A DNA stretch of 33,951 bases, taken from assembly GCA_903862255.1 (NCBI GenBank), contig CAIOXK010000002.1, forward strand, positions 1-33,951, written 5' to 3'. The DNA is from Candidatus Nomurabacteria bacterium. GTDB lineage: Bacteria > Patescibacteriota > Minisyncoccia > Phycocordibacterales > UBA9973. This document shows positions 1-6,727 of the stretch, piece by piece. Under the pieces are notes generated by a model that was not told the origin of the DNA, ran no database searches, and saw only the letters and a program-made list of their open reading frames with translations. The position numbers were made by a program, and so were the translations under genes. Numbering within the stretch: position 1 is the first letter of the stretch; each line of letters begins with the position of its first letter.

Positions 1-608
1 GTAGATTCGATTGCCGCTGATGCCCCACTGAGTACCAGTGCATCACTTGTTAGTACGGGAATTTGATTGCCTGATGCAGACTGTGCGGGAGTAAACCCCC
101 CAACAGTTGCTGAGTTGATTGCATAACCAGAAGACACGAGACGCTGACGAGGAGTAAGTGTTTCGAATGTTGCACCACTACATGAACCTGATACCTGCGC
201 ACCAACTTGCACATCTACGAATACAGAATCATTATCTTGAAAATTGTAATCCAACGTATCCCCACCCGCAGAAGTGTCACCGATATTTGCATCAAACACA
301 CCCTCACGTACAGGGAGAGTCATTGTTGACGGAGTACTTGCTGGCCATAATTTTGCCCCGCCAGTAGAAGCATCGTATAGAGAAAATTTGAAACAGTAAT
401 TTGTACCACTAGTACCGCCTAAAAGATTATTAGAACTATCGAGTAAGCGACCCTGGAAATTAATTACCTTTGGTACACCAGTAGCCGCAAATACTTGTCC
501 GAAAATAAGAATACCAATTGTTAAAACTACCACAGCAAAAACATGTACACGAGTAGATCGGATACGAGAAAAGAGCTGACTCAAGTTTTTTCGAGATAAC
601 AATTTCAT
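1..608 (-). CDS. Partial FQGRL-type secreted surface protein (3' end outside window)
   Basis: The reading frame is open from an ATG at 608 to the window edge, about 202 residues. The N-terminus is basic (MKLLSRKN) and is followed by a hydrophobic segment at about residues 22-41, ending in QVFAA, so the product is exported. Just after it comes [17 protein letters not shown], then an FSLYDAS stretch and a beta-rich region. From general knowledge, an N-terminal FQGRL block of this kind opens many large CPR surface or tail-fibre-like proteins. The function is unknown. It lies 50 bp downstream of the cohesin gene but has its own extended -10 (TGATATAAT, 627-635) with an 18-nt gap to the ATG, so it may be transcribed separately. 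Confidence 0.75.
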   Translation of the reverse strand, partial: MKLLSRKNLSQLFSRIRSTRVHVFAVVVLTIGILIFGQVFAATGVPKVINFQGRLLDSSNNLLGGTSGTNYCFKFSLYDASTGGAKLWPASTPSTMTLPVREGVFDANIGDTSAGGDTLDYNFQDNDSVFVDVQVGAQVSGSCSGATFETLTPRQRLVSSGYAINSATVGGFTPAQSASGNQIPVLTSDALVLSGASAAIES

Positions 609-626
609 TGGTGCAAACGCACTGAA

Positions 627-635
627 ATTATATCA
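627..635 (-). promoter_or_regulatory. Extended -10 promoter of the FQGRL protein gene
   Basis: On the minus strand TGATATAAT is an extended -10. The ATG at 608 lies 18 nt beyond it, giving a short leader, unlike the leaderless arrangement elsewhere in the window. I see no good -35. Confidence 0.45.
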
Positions 636-657
636 TTTTTTTAGATGCAAATCATTA

Positions 658-1773
658 CTAATCCACAGTATTTTTGGAATTTTTTCGTCGGGGTTCACGA
701 GTTTCAAGAAGAGCATTCCGCAATTCTTTTTTTAGTACTGTATTTCTATACATCAGATATCCTGTCACTATTCCAATCAATGCAAGTGCGAGCAATAATG
801 AAATTTTTAGTGCCACAATTGCCATAATAATGGTCATCAAGTTGAACCAGAGAGAATTCTTTACAGCAAGATGTAATGGTTCAGTACTCTTATGATCAGC
901 TGAAGTTGCTATCAATGTATACGTACTACCCTGAGTTACTTTTTCATCAGATACAAAAGTAAATGTTCCTGCAGGTGTGGTCAATAGTGGTGACTGAACA
1001 ACTGTCGTAGTGCCGTCTTGTAGAGCGTGAGTAAATGTAAGCGTTATCAGACTACTTGGTGCAGAAGTACCCTTCACCACTACGAAATTACCTGGCAACA
1101 ACGGACTTTCATAGTCAGTAAATAGCGGAGTATTACTGTCTGTAGCAGTAGAAAACACTGGCACAGCAGGTGTTATAGCTGCAGCAGGTGTCTCAGTCGC
1201 AGGAGTAGTTGTCTTAGCTGTCTGAGGTGCAACTGCTGGTGTCGCTGAGGCGGCAGTATTTCCTTGACCAATAGTAAACGATGCCCCACTTGTACCAGAA
1301 AGTACATTAGTACCTTGTCCATCATTGAGCAACACCGATGAGCTACCTTGAGAAATAGAAATAGTACCTGTACCAGCAGCTTTTGCTTTAAAAGTAAGCG
1401 TAACGACAGTTCCTGATGAACCGCTATATCCATTCAAGATCACTCCTTGAAATGATGCACTACCAGAGGAATTCGAGTAACTAGGATTTTGCGCCCACAA
1501 TGTCACGACACCACTTTTTGAAATACCAGTAAGCGTAAGAGTGTCACTAGAAAAAGATACCGTCCCCGAAACAGCGTTGACTGACTGTCCTCCACTGCCG
1601 ACAAGCACTCGTGCAGTAAAAGTCTTCCCTACAGCGATTGTGCCACTAGAAGGACTGATGCTTAATGTCGCCGCATGTGCCTGTGCAGAGAAAATAAATA
1701 TAAAAGTAAAAATGCTAACTGCCAGTACTTTATACTGAGTTTTTATTGTGTCGAGTTTTTTTATAATTGACAT
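658..1773 (-). CDS. Membrane-anchored cohesin-like protein (second cohesin)
   Basis: The protein has 371 residues. A signal or anchor segment lies at about 14-34, ending SAQAHA. A cohesin-like beta-sandwich covers about 35-168, with TLSISPSSGTIAVGKTF, GTVSFSSDTLTL and a late LTFKAKAAGTG strand. An Ala/Pro/Thr linker (170-205) and an Ig-like domain (215-300) follow. The C-terminus has one or two hydrophobic segments (305-345) and a strongly basic tail, so the protein should stay in the membrane with its cohesin outside. Cohesins bind dockerins, and a dockerin gene lies two genes upstream. The start overlaps the previous gene by 44 nt, which suggests translational coupling. The cohesin assignment rests on fold-like sequence pattern, not on a search. 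Confidence 0.7.
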   Translation of the reverse strand: MSIIKKLDTIKTQYKVLAVSIFTFIFIFSAQAHAATLSISPSSGTIAVGKTFTARVLVGSGGQSVNAVSGTVSFSSDTLTLTGISKSGVVTLWAQNPSYSNSSGSASFQGVILNGYSGSSGTVVTLTFKAKAAGTGTISISQGSSSVLLNDGQGTNVLSGTSGASFTIGQGNTAASATPAVAPQTAKTTTPATETPAAAITPAVPVFSTATDSNTPLFTDYESPLLPGNFVVVKGTSAPSSLITLTFTHALQDGTTTVVQSPLLTTPAGTFTFVSDEKVTQGSTYTLIATSADHKSTEPLHLAVKNSLWFNLMTIIMAIVALKISLLLALALIGIVTGYLMYRNTVLKKELRNALLETREPRRKNSKNTVD

Positions 1774-2614
1774 ATAAAATAATAAGTGTAATGAGTATCA
1801 ATATAACAATAACAGTTGTTGATGTCTGTGATGATAGTGGTGCAATAGTTATCGTTGCAACATTTCCTGCGACATCGTACGCATGCAACAAAAGTATACT
1901 CTTTCTTGATTGATCGTGCAGTAGATATGGACTCTCAATTGTGGACAAATCATTATCACCTTCTTGCAGTGTGACATGATCAATGCCAGATTCTTTATCA
2001 ATCGCAGTGAAAACAAGTACTGCGTGACCATCATATAAATTTTTGTCATTCACAATCGAAGCAGAAAGTGTTGGTGCAATTGTATCCGGAGTAGTGTAGA
2101 CGGAAGGTGCAACTGAAGTTGTTATAGGAAATGTAGTACTAGTATCAGATAATTTTTCAACAGTGCCCTTACCATCAGTATCAGTAACAGTAATATTGGT
2201 AGTTGAAATCGCAGCGACACCGGCTGATTTTCCTACAAACACTAGTCGTACAATTTCTGCTGGTAATTTAGCAGACTGATCAAAAGGATTGATGAGTCCG
2301 TCGAAACCACCAGGAATAATACCTGAAAATATAACACTATTTCCTTTCACAACAGGCTGATCGATCCACAACGTAATATTGGAAGTGCCAGTCTCTGCGC
2401 GTACAAATGACAATGTATCTGATGAAAAAGTAACAGCTCCTTGAACACCGTTAATTGATACCCCTTTTGTATCGACAACAATATCAACATAAAACTGTTG
2501 CTGCTGTGCAACACTTTGTGGTGCGTGAATAACCGTAGCGTGCGGTATATCTTTACCAAAAACACTCAGCGGAAGTAGTACGATTATTAAAAATGTATAA
2601 AAAAGTTTTTTCAT
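1730..2614 (-). CDS. Membrane-anchored cohesin-like protein (first cohesin)
   Basis: The protein has 294 residues. The signal peptide is about 1-20 (ending SVFG). A cohesin-like domain covers about 24-165; its strands GVQGAVTFSSDTLSFV and IVRLVFVGKSAG parallel those of the next gene. An Ig-like domain (about 180-265) contains DKESGIDHVTL and AYDVAGN, typical of bacterial surface Ig folds. A single TM segment at about 266-284 and a short basic tail (KKTRHNKNSV) anchor it. The gene begins 2 nt after the dockerin gene and has one of the few visible Shine-Dalgarno-like sites here (AGGA, 6 nt before the ATG). Its likely partner is the dockerin protein upstream. Confidence 0.7.
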   Translation of the reverse strand: MKKLFYTFLIIVLLPLSVFGKDIPHATVIHAPQSVAQQQQFYVDIVVDTKGVSINGVQGAVTFSSDTLSFVRAETGTSNITLWIDQPVVKGNSVIFSGIIPGGFDGLINPFDQSAKLPAEIVRLVFVGKSAGVAAISTTNITVTDTDGKGTVEKLSDTSTTFPITTSVAPSVYTTPDTIAPTLSASIVNDKNLYDGHAVLVFTAIDKESGIDHVTLQEGDNDLSTIESPYLLHDQSRKSILLLHAYDVAGNVATITIAPLSSQTSTTVIVILILITLIILYVNYKKTRHNKNSV

Positions 2615-2616
2615 AA

Positions 2617-3603
2617 TTATCCTGTCCAGTGATATGCCAAAATACTAAAATCGACAATGTTAATCTTGCCGTCATTGTTTAAATCAACATTCGCTGGCGG
2701 AGTGCCTCCTTTTTTATACCAAAATGCCATAACAGAAAAGTCCACGAGGTTAACTTTATTATCACAGTTAATATCACCAACTGATGCAGCACAGCCAGTT
2801 GGCTTAGCTTTATTTTCTGTCGACACCACAAATGGTACCGGATCAGTTTGGGCACTTACTTTATCATCCATCAATGATCGTGATTGTGCATTGTGGCCTC
2901 CGTACTCCAACGGAGTAGTATCAAAATTATATAAATATGCACCAGTCGGACCAGCGGTTGTGCTTACAAGATGCTCACTGTCTGAGTGTACAGAAATATT
3001 AACCTTACTGTTTGGTACAGCAAAACCAAAAATTGCTTCGTTATCACCTCTCTTTACTTCTGCCTTATCCACGTCAATAGTTGGTGCGAGGATAATACCG
3101 CCAATATTAACCGCGGCACCAGTAGTTACATACACTGGGAAAGAAAAGCTAACGGAGTGGTGACCGTCTTGGTCTGTTGTGTAAACAGAAAACGTATAAT
3201 TACCTTGAACTAAACCTGTTAATGATGCAGAAAAATTAGCATTTGGATCTGCGGTAGTAGTAATAACAGTTGCACCGTCTTGCAGAATAACTACCTTAGA
3301 AGACGGATATCCCATACCGGAGAAATTCACAGTGGTGGGCATTCCATTAGTTGCTGTAGTTGTTGAACTTGAACTAGAACTGCTACCGCCAGCACCTCCT
3401 CCTCCACCACCCCCACCTCCAGCTGGAGGTGTAGTTGTACCTCCACCTGGCGGAGTAGCTGGAGTACCTCCAACCTGAGCAGTAATAAAAACATTACTAG
3501 AAGTTGTAACGTGAATCGTTGCATGTACAATTGTTCGAACAAGAAGTACCGCAACAATTATTACCAAAGATATGCTGAGTATGTGACTACGAAATGTGTT
3601 CAT
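2617..3603 (-). CDS. Secreted dockerin-domain protein with Gly/Ser-rich linker
   Basis: The protein has 328 residues. The order is an N-terminal hydrophobic export segment (about 9-28), a Gly- then Ser-rich linker (about 48-85), two Ig-like or carboxypeptidase-regulatory-like beta domains (about 88-265), and a C-terminal dockerin (about 275-328). The dockerin has two calcium loops, GDINCDNKVNLVDFS and DLNNDGKINIVDFS, each followed by a helix. This duplicated Asp/Asn-rich F-hand is the hallmark of type I dockerins. No catalytic domain is attached, so it looks like an adaptor or structural subunit. It overlaps the DUF916-like gene by 17 nt and precedes two cohesin genes. Confidence 0.85.
   Translation of the reverse strand: MNTFRSHILSISLVIIVAVLLVRTIVHATIHVTTSSNVFITAQVGGTPATPPGGGTTTPPAGGGGGGGGGAGGSSSSSSSTTTATNGMPTTVNFSGMGYPSSKVVILQDGATVITTTADPNANFSASLTGLVQGNYTFSVYTTDQDGHHSVSFSFPVYVTTGAAVNIGGIILAPTIDVDKAEVKRGDNEAIFGFAVPNSKVNISVHSDSEHLVSTTAGPTGAYLYNFDTTPLEYGGHNAQSRSLMDDKVSAQTDPVPFVVSTENKAKPTGCAASVGDINCDNKVNLVDFSVMAFWYKKGGTPPANVDLNNDGKINIVDFSILAYHWTG
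3361..3478. repeat. GC-rich low-complexity tract encoding a Gly/Ser/Pro linker
   Basis: Repeated cct, cca and gga triplets stand out from the AT-rich surroundings. On the minus strand they encode runs of Pro/Thr/Gly, then nine Gly, then Ser. It is an in-frame flexible linker of the dockerin protein, and a likely place for slippage or length variation. Confidence 0.7.
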
Positions 3604-4624
3604 CGTGGCGCCCCATACTTTGCTGAGCCTTACCTATAATATAAGCGTTATATCGAGATATGATATTCTTGCCGGCCCACCATAAGATACTAATACTTAC
3701 CAACAAGCAAATTGCGAGCTGCCAAGGTAACACAAAAAACCATACTGTCTTCTTTGCATGCAATCCTTGTGTACCATATGACAAATCAATATGAGCACTA
3801 TAAAGACCGATAGCAAAATTTTGCCATTGGTATTGCACTGTATTAAAAAACCCTTGTATTGGTAATTGCTCTCGGTGCTCTAACCATGACAAGGTGAATT
3901 GACGAGTACTACCTGGGAGAATATTCCCCTGAGCAGTGTTAGCATCAAATTTTGTGGCTGGAATAAAAAGCGTGTCACGAATAGTAACCGTACCGGTTGG
4001 CTCAACACGGTCGGCACCATCATTACGGAATTTATATCGAAGTTCTACAGGCAACGTATTATAGAAAAAACTGTGACCATTTCTGTCAAATTGTGTAATG
4101 CCACCTGATTCAGTAATATCTCCATTTACTCGCAACAAAATAAGAATACCTACTTTTGCACCAATTGATACTTGCCCAGTATCTGATGAAGGAGGCGTTG
4201 TACTCCAAAAAATTGAAGCAAAGTATCCTCCAGCGTCTGCATCCTTTGGAACGACAATAGTGTACGGCACCTTTATTATTTTGCCTGGAGCTATTGTTAT
4301 TTGAGAAGGAATTACATTAAGCCATGTATCAAGACCTGTTTTTTCAGCACTAAATGCAGGTGTACCTGTTTCTCCTTGCGCACTAAAGTTTTCGTATGAG
4401 ACATAAAATGTCTGCGTAGTACTTTGTTCGTTGATGAGCGTAAATTCACCACCAATAGTTGCACCAGGATCCCCTGCCAATTCAATACGCGCAGGCGATA
4501 CTGTTAATGCAGAAGCAGTTTTCGATGTAACAAAAAAGAAAACAAAAAAAGCCATCACGCTTAGCACTACTGCGAGTGATGTCTTTTTTGCATTTTTCTT
4601 ACTAGAAATTAGCTGTCGCAACAT
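3587..4624 (-). CDS. DUF916-like membrane-anchored surface protein
   Basis: The protein has 345 residues. The export segment is about 17-39. The ectodomain starts LTVSPARIELAGDPGA and continues with strands such as GGEFTLINEQSTTQTFYV and PYTIVVPKDADAGGYFASI. This is the pattern of DUF916-type proteins, which in Firmicutes partner with WxL proteins at the peptidoglycan. A TM helix at about 296-318 and a cytoplasmic tail of about 27 residues follow. The gene overlaps its neighbours on both sides (23 nt upstream, 17 nt downstream), so it belongs to the cohesin-dockerin operon. I infer that it anchors or organises the secreted partners. The DUF916 link is from pattern and needs a profile search. 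Confidence 0.6.
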   Translation of the reverse strand: MLRQLISSKKNAKKTSLAVVLSVMAFFVFFFVTSKTASALTVSPARIELAGDPGATIGGEFTLINEQSTTQTFYVSYENFSAQGETGTPAFSAEKTGLDTWLNVIPSQITIAPGKIIKVPYTIVVPKDADAGGYFASIFWSTTPPSSDTGQVSIGAKVGILILLRVNGDITESGGITQFDRNGHSFFYNTLPVELRYKFRNDGADRVEPTGTVTIRDTLFIPATKFDANTAQGNILPGSTRQFTLSWLEHREQLPIQGFFNTVQYQWQNFAIGLYSAHIDLSYGTQGLHAKKTVWFFVLPWQLAICLLVSISILWWAGKNIISRYNAYIIGKAQQSMGRHDEHIS

Positions 4625-5657
4625 AGGTCAATGTTGTTGTATAACTTCCCGCTTCTGTAAGAGCGGCAATGTTTGCAGCATAGTTAACGTTATAAACAGA
4701 TGATGAAGATGCTCCTGATGTACTTGCAAATCCTTGTGAAGTTAATGGAGCAGTACCAAAACCGTAATTACCTGCAGAACCATTGAATGGAGCAGCTATT
4801 GTACCGCTACCACTTGCAAGGTTTGCTCGAATACCAAATTGTTCACTACCAGGGACAAGTGCAGCAGCTGACGCGCCAGGAATTGCTGTAATTGTATTTA
4901 CACCAGAAGTAAGTGTTGCACCTGACACAGCAAGACTGTATCCAGTACTTGCATTAGTAGAAGCAGATAATGTATGAGCATTGGTTGGTTCTGAGTTTGC
5001 ACCAAGACTATCGCTCGTTGCAAAACGACTATTAGCAGTAGTTAGCGAACCGAAACCAATAGAGTTATTTGAGATTGAAAATGAAAGGCTTTGATCCACT
5101 GTTGCAGTAACTGCAACCTGACTGTTGGTCAAAATAGGAACAGTGATAGTCCCTGTTGCACCATTAGCGTTCAAGCTAATACTGTAATTTGTTGCACTAC
5201 TTGGGTTAACTGAATTAGTTTGATCGTACGTAATAATTACCTTGTCGTTTGCAGCCAGTGCTGCTGTACCAACACCATCAGTAGGTGCAGTTAATGTCAA
5301 AATAACATTATTAGAACCAGAAAACGCAGCCCCCCATGCTGATCCGGTAGCACTAGCTGCAAGTGTTTCAGTATTTTCCGCACCGGTTGAAGCACCGTGG
5401 CTCATAGTTACAGTAGAAATAGTCTTTGAGGTGAAATTAAACCCTGTTGGAAATGTAACAATAATGGTTTGAGCAGCTGCACTTACAGCTGTCGGGGTAG
5501 TGAATTTAATCAAATGACTTGAGTTCGCACTGATAGTTTGATTCGACATTGTATCTGACATTGCAGACAATGATGCGGCATGCGCAATAAAAATTGCGCC
5601 AGGTAATGCGAGTACAAGACTAGTAATGATAGCAATTGAGACGAATTTCTTAAACAT
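4602..5657 (-). CDS. Secreted beta-rich protein with WxL-like C-terminal domain (operon head)
   Basis: The protein has 351 residues with a clear signal peptide (about 1-27, ending IFIAHA). The mature part is rich in Ala/Ser/Thr and has no TM segment. An N-terminal beta domain (about 28-175) is followed by a C-terminal domain (about 180-351) containing SLSFSISNNSIGFGSL, STNASTGYSL and a terminal GSYTTTLTYVATANF. The same C-terminal domain occurs in the next gene upstream. Its late Tyr-rich strand and position beside a DUF916-like gene recall WxL domains, although the W-x-L motifs themselves are absent. It is the first gene of the tightly overlapping operon, with its own promoter. Confidence 0.6.
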   Translation of the reverse strand: MFKKFVSIAIITSLVLALPGAIFIAHAASLSAMSDTMSNQTISANSSHLIKFTTPTAVSAAAQTIIVTFPTGFNFTSKTISTVTMSHGASTGAENTETLAASATGSAWGAAFSGSNNVILTLTAPTDGVGTAALAANDKVIITYDQTNSVNPSSATNYSISLNANGATGTITVPILTNSQVAVTATVDQSLSFSISNNSIGFGSLTTANSRFATSDSLGANSEPTNAHTLSASTNASTGYSLAVSGATLTSGVNTITAIPGASAAALVPGSEQFGIRANLASGSGTIAAPFNGSAGNYGFGTAPLTSQGFASTSGASSSSVYNVNYAANIAALTEAGSYTTTLTYVATANF

Positions 5658-5665
5658 ATATTCGT

Positions 5666-5698
5666 ATTATATACACAATGATTTGATTAAACAATCAA
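5666..5698 (-). promoter_or_regulatory. Promoter and operator-like palindrome of the surface operon
   Basis: On the minus strand, TTGTTT (5689-5694), a 17-nt spacer and TATAAT (5666-5671) form a promoter. The -10 ends 8 nt before the ATG at 5657, so the mRNA would be leaderless. An inverted repeat TTGATT-AAAC-AATCAA (5683-5698) covers the -35, the usual place for a repressor site. No candidate regulator is adjacent. Confidence 0.5.
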
Positions 5699-5712
5699 GT
5701 TCTGTTGAAAAA

Positions 5713-6699
5713 CTAATAGTTGGCAGTAATTGCATAATTCAATGTAGTGGAATATGCCCCAGCTGGTGCCAATGTTGCTGCGTTGGCAATATAATATGCA
5801 TCAAGCGTAGCTGTTGCTGTTGGCCCAGATGTGTTTGCGATTGCAGCCAGTGTATTTGCTGCGAAATTCCAGTTTTGTGCAGACTGATCATAACTTGTCG
5901 GTACCGATGCTATCCCCTCACTTAATAATGATAGTGCAAACTGATTAGTCCCAGGACTACCAGTCGCCGAACCTGATATTGTTGCAGGAGGGATAGTATG
6001 ACCATTAGAATCAAGTGTTGACCCACTATAAATAATAGTGTACCCCGTACTAGCATTACTTGCTGCAGCGATAGTATGCGCTGGCGTTACAGTATTTGTA
6101 CCAGCTGTTGTTGTCGCATACCGTGGACCACTAGCACTGAGCGGGCCAAACGATATCGCATTTGCAGAAACAAAAAACGATAGTGTTTCTTGTACCGTTA
6201 CTGTTACTTCATTTGAGGTTGCAATAATATTACCAAAAGCATCAAGTGTCTGAAGTACAAAAAAATAATCTCCTGGTATTTGATTGCTATAGCTATAAGT
6301 AACTACATTCCCTACTGATATAAAGGTATATGGGCCGCCACTGACTGTTGCAATACCTAGATTGTATCCAGAAATTGCATAGCCATCAGCCACGGTTGTT
6401 GCACTCCAATCCAACACTATTGTTGAACCTGTTACTGTTGGAGTGAGCTGTCCTGATGTAACTTCTGGATATTGCAAAAAGCCATCCCTACCGACAAAAT
6501 TTGTTGAACTGCCTGCATTGCCAGAACTATTTGTATTACCAGCAGAATACAATTTGAAACTACCACTTGATTGATATCCGCCACCAGTACCAATATTTGG
6601 ATCACGCACAATAAAATGCGTACTCGTTAAATCTTTTCCATAGACGATACTTCCTCCAATTGAAAACAATACCATCAGACCAATAATGATCTTATTCAT
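5713..6699 (-). CDS. Secreted protein with FnIII-like and WxL-like domains
   Basis: The protein has 328 residues with a signal peptide at about 1-21 (ending SIVYG). The N-terminal region contains STHFIVRDPNIGTGGGYQSS and SGSFKLYSAG, a Ser/Gly pattern that I associate with CPR surface proteins. A fibronectin-III-like domain covers about 85-175 (VLDWSATTVADGYAISGYNL, then TYSYSNQIPGDYFFVLQ). The C-terminal domain (about 178-328) matches that of the next gene: TLSFFVSANAISFGPL, SNASTGYTI and final YSTTLNYAITANY. It lies 28 bp after pheT and has its own -10, and is separated from the overlapping operon by 55 bp. Confidence 0.6.
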   Translation of the reverse strand: MNKIIIGLMVLFSIGGSIVYGKDLTSTHFIVRDPNIGTGGGYQSSGSFKLYSAGNTNSSGNAGSSTNFVGRDGFLQYPEVTSGQLTPTVTGSTIVLDWSATTVADGYAISGYNLGIATVSGGPYTFISVGNVVTYSYSNQIPGDYFFVLQTLDAFGNIIATSNEVTVTVQETLSFFVSANAISFGPLSASGPRYATTTAGTNTVTPAHTIAAASNASTGYTIIYSGSTLDSNGHTIPPATISGSATGSPGTNQFALSLLSEGIASVPTSYDQSAQNWNFAANTLAAIANTSGPTATATLDAYYIANAATLAPAGAYSTTLNYAITANY

Positions 6700-6706
6700 G
6701 TATTGT

Positions 6707-6715
6707 ATTGTAGCA
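6707..6715 (-). promoter_or_regulatory. Extended -10 promoter (TGCTACAAT), leaderless
   Basis: Minus-strand TGC-TACAAT ends 7 nt before the ATG at 6699. The -35 region is weak. Confidence 0.4.
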
Positions 6716-6727
6716 AATATTTACCGC

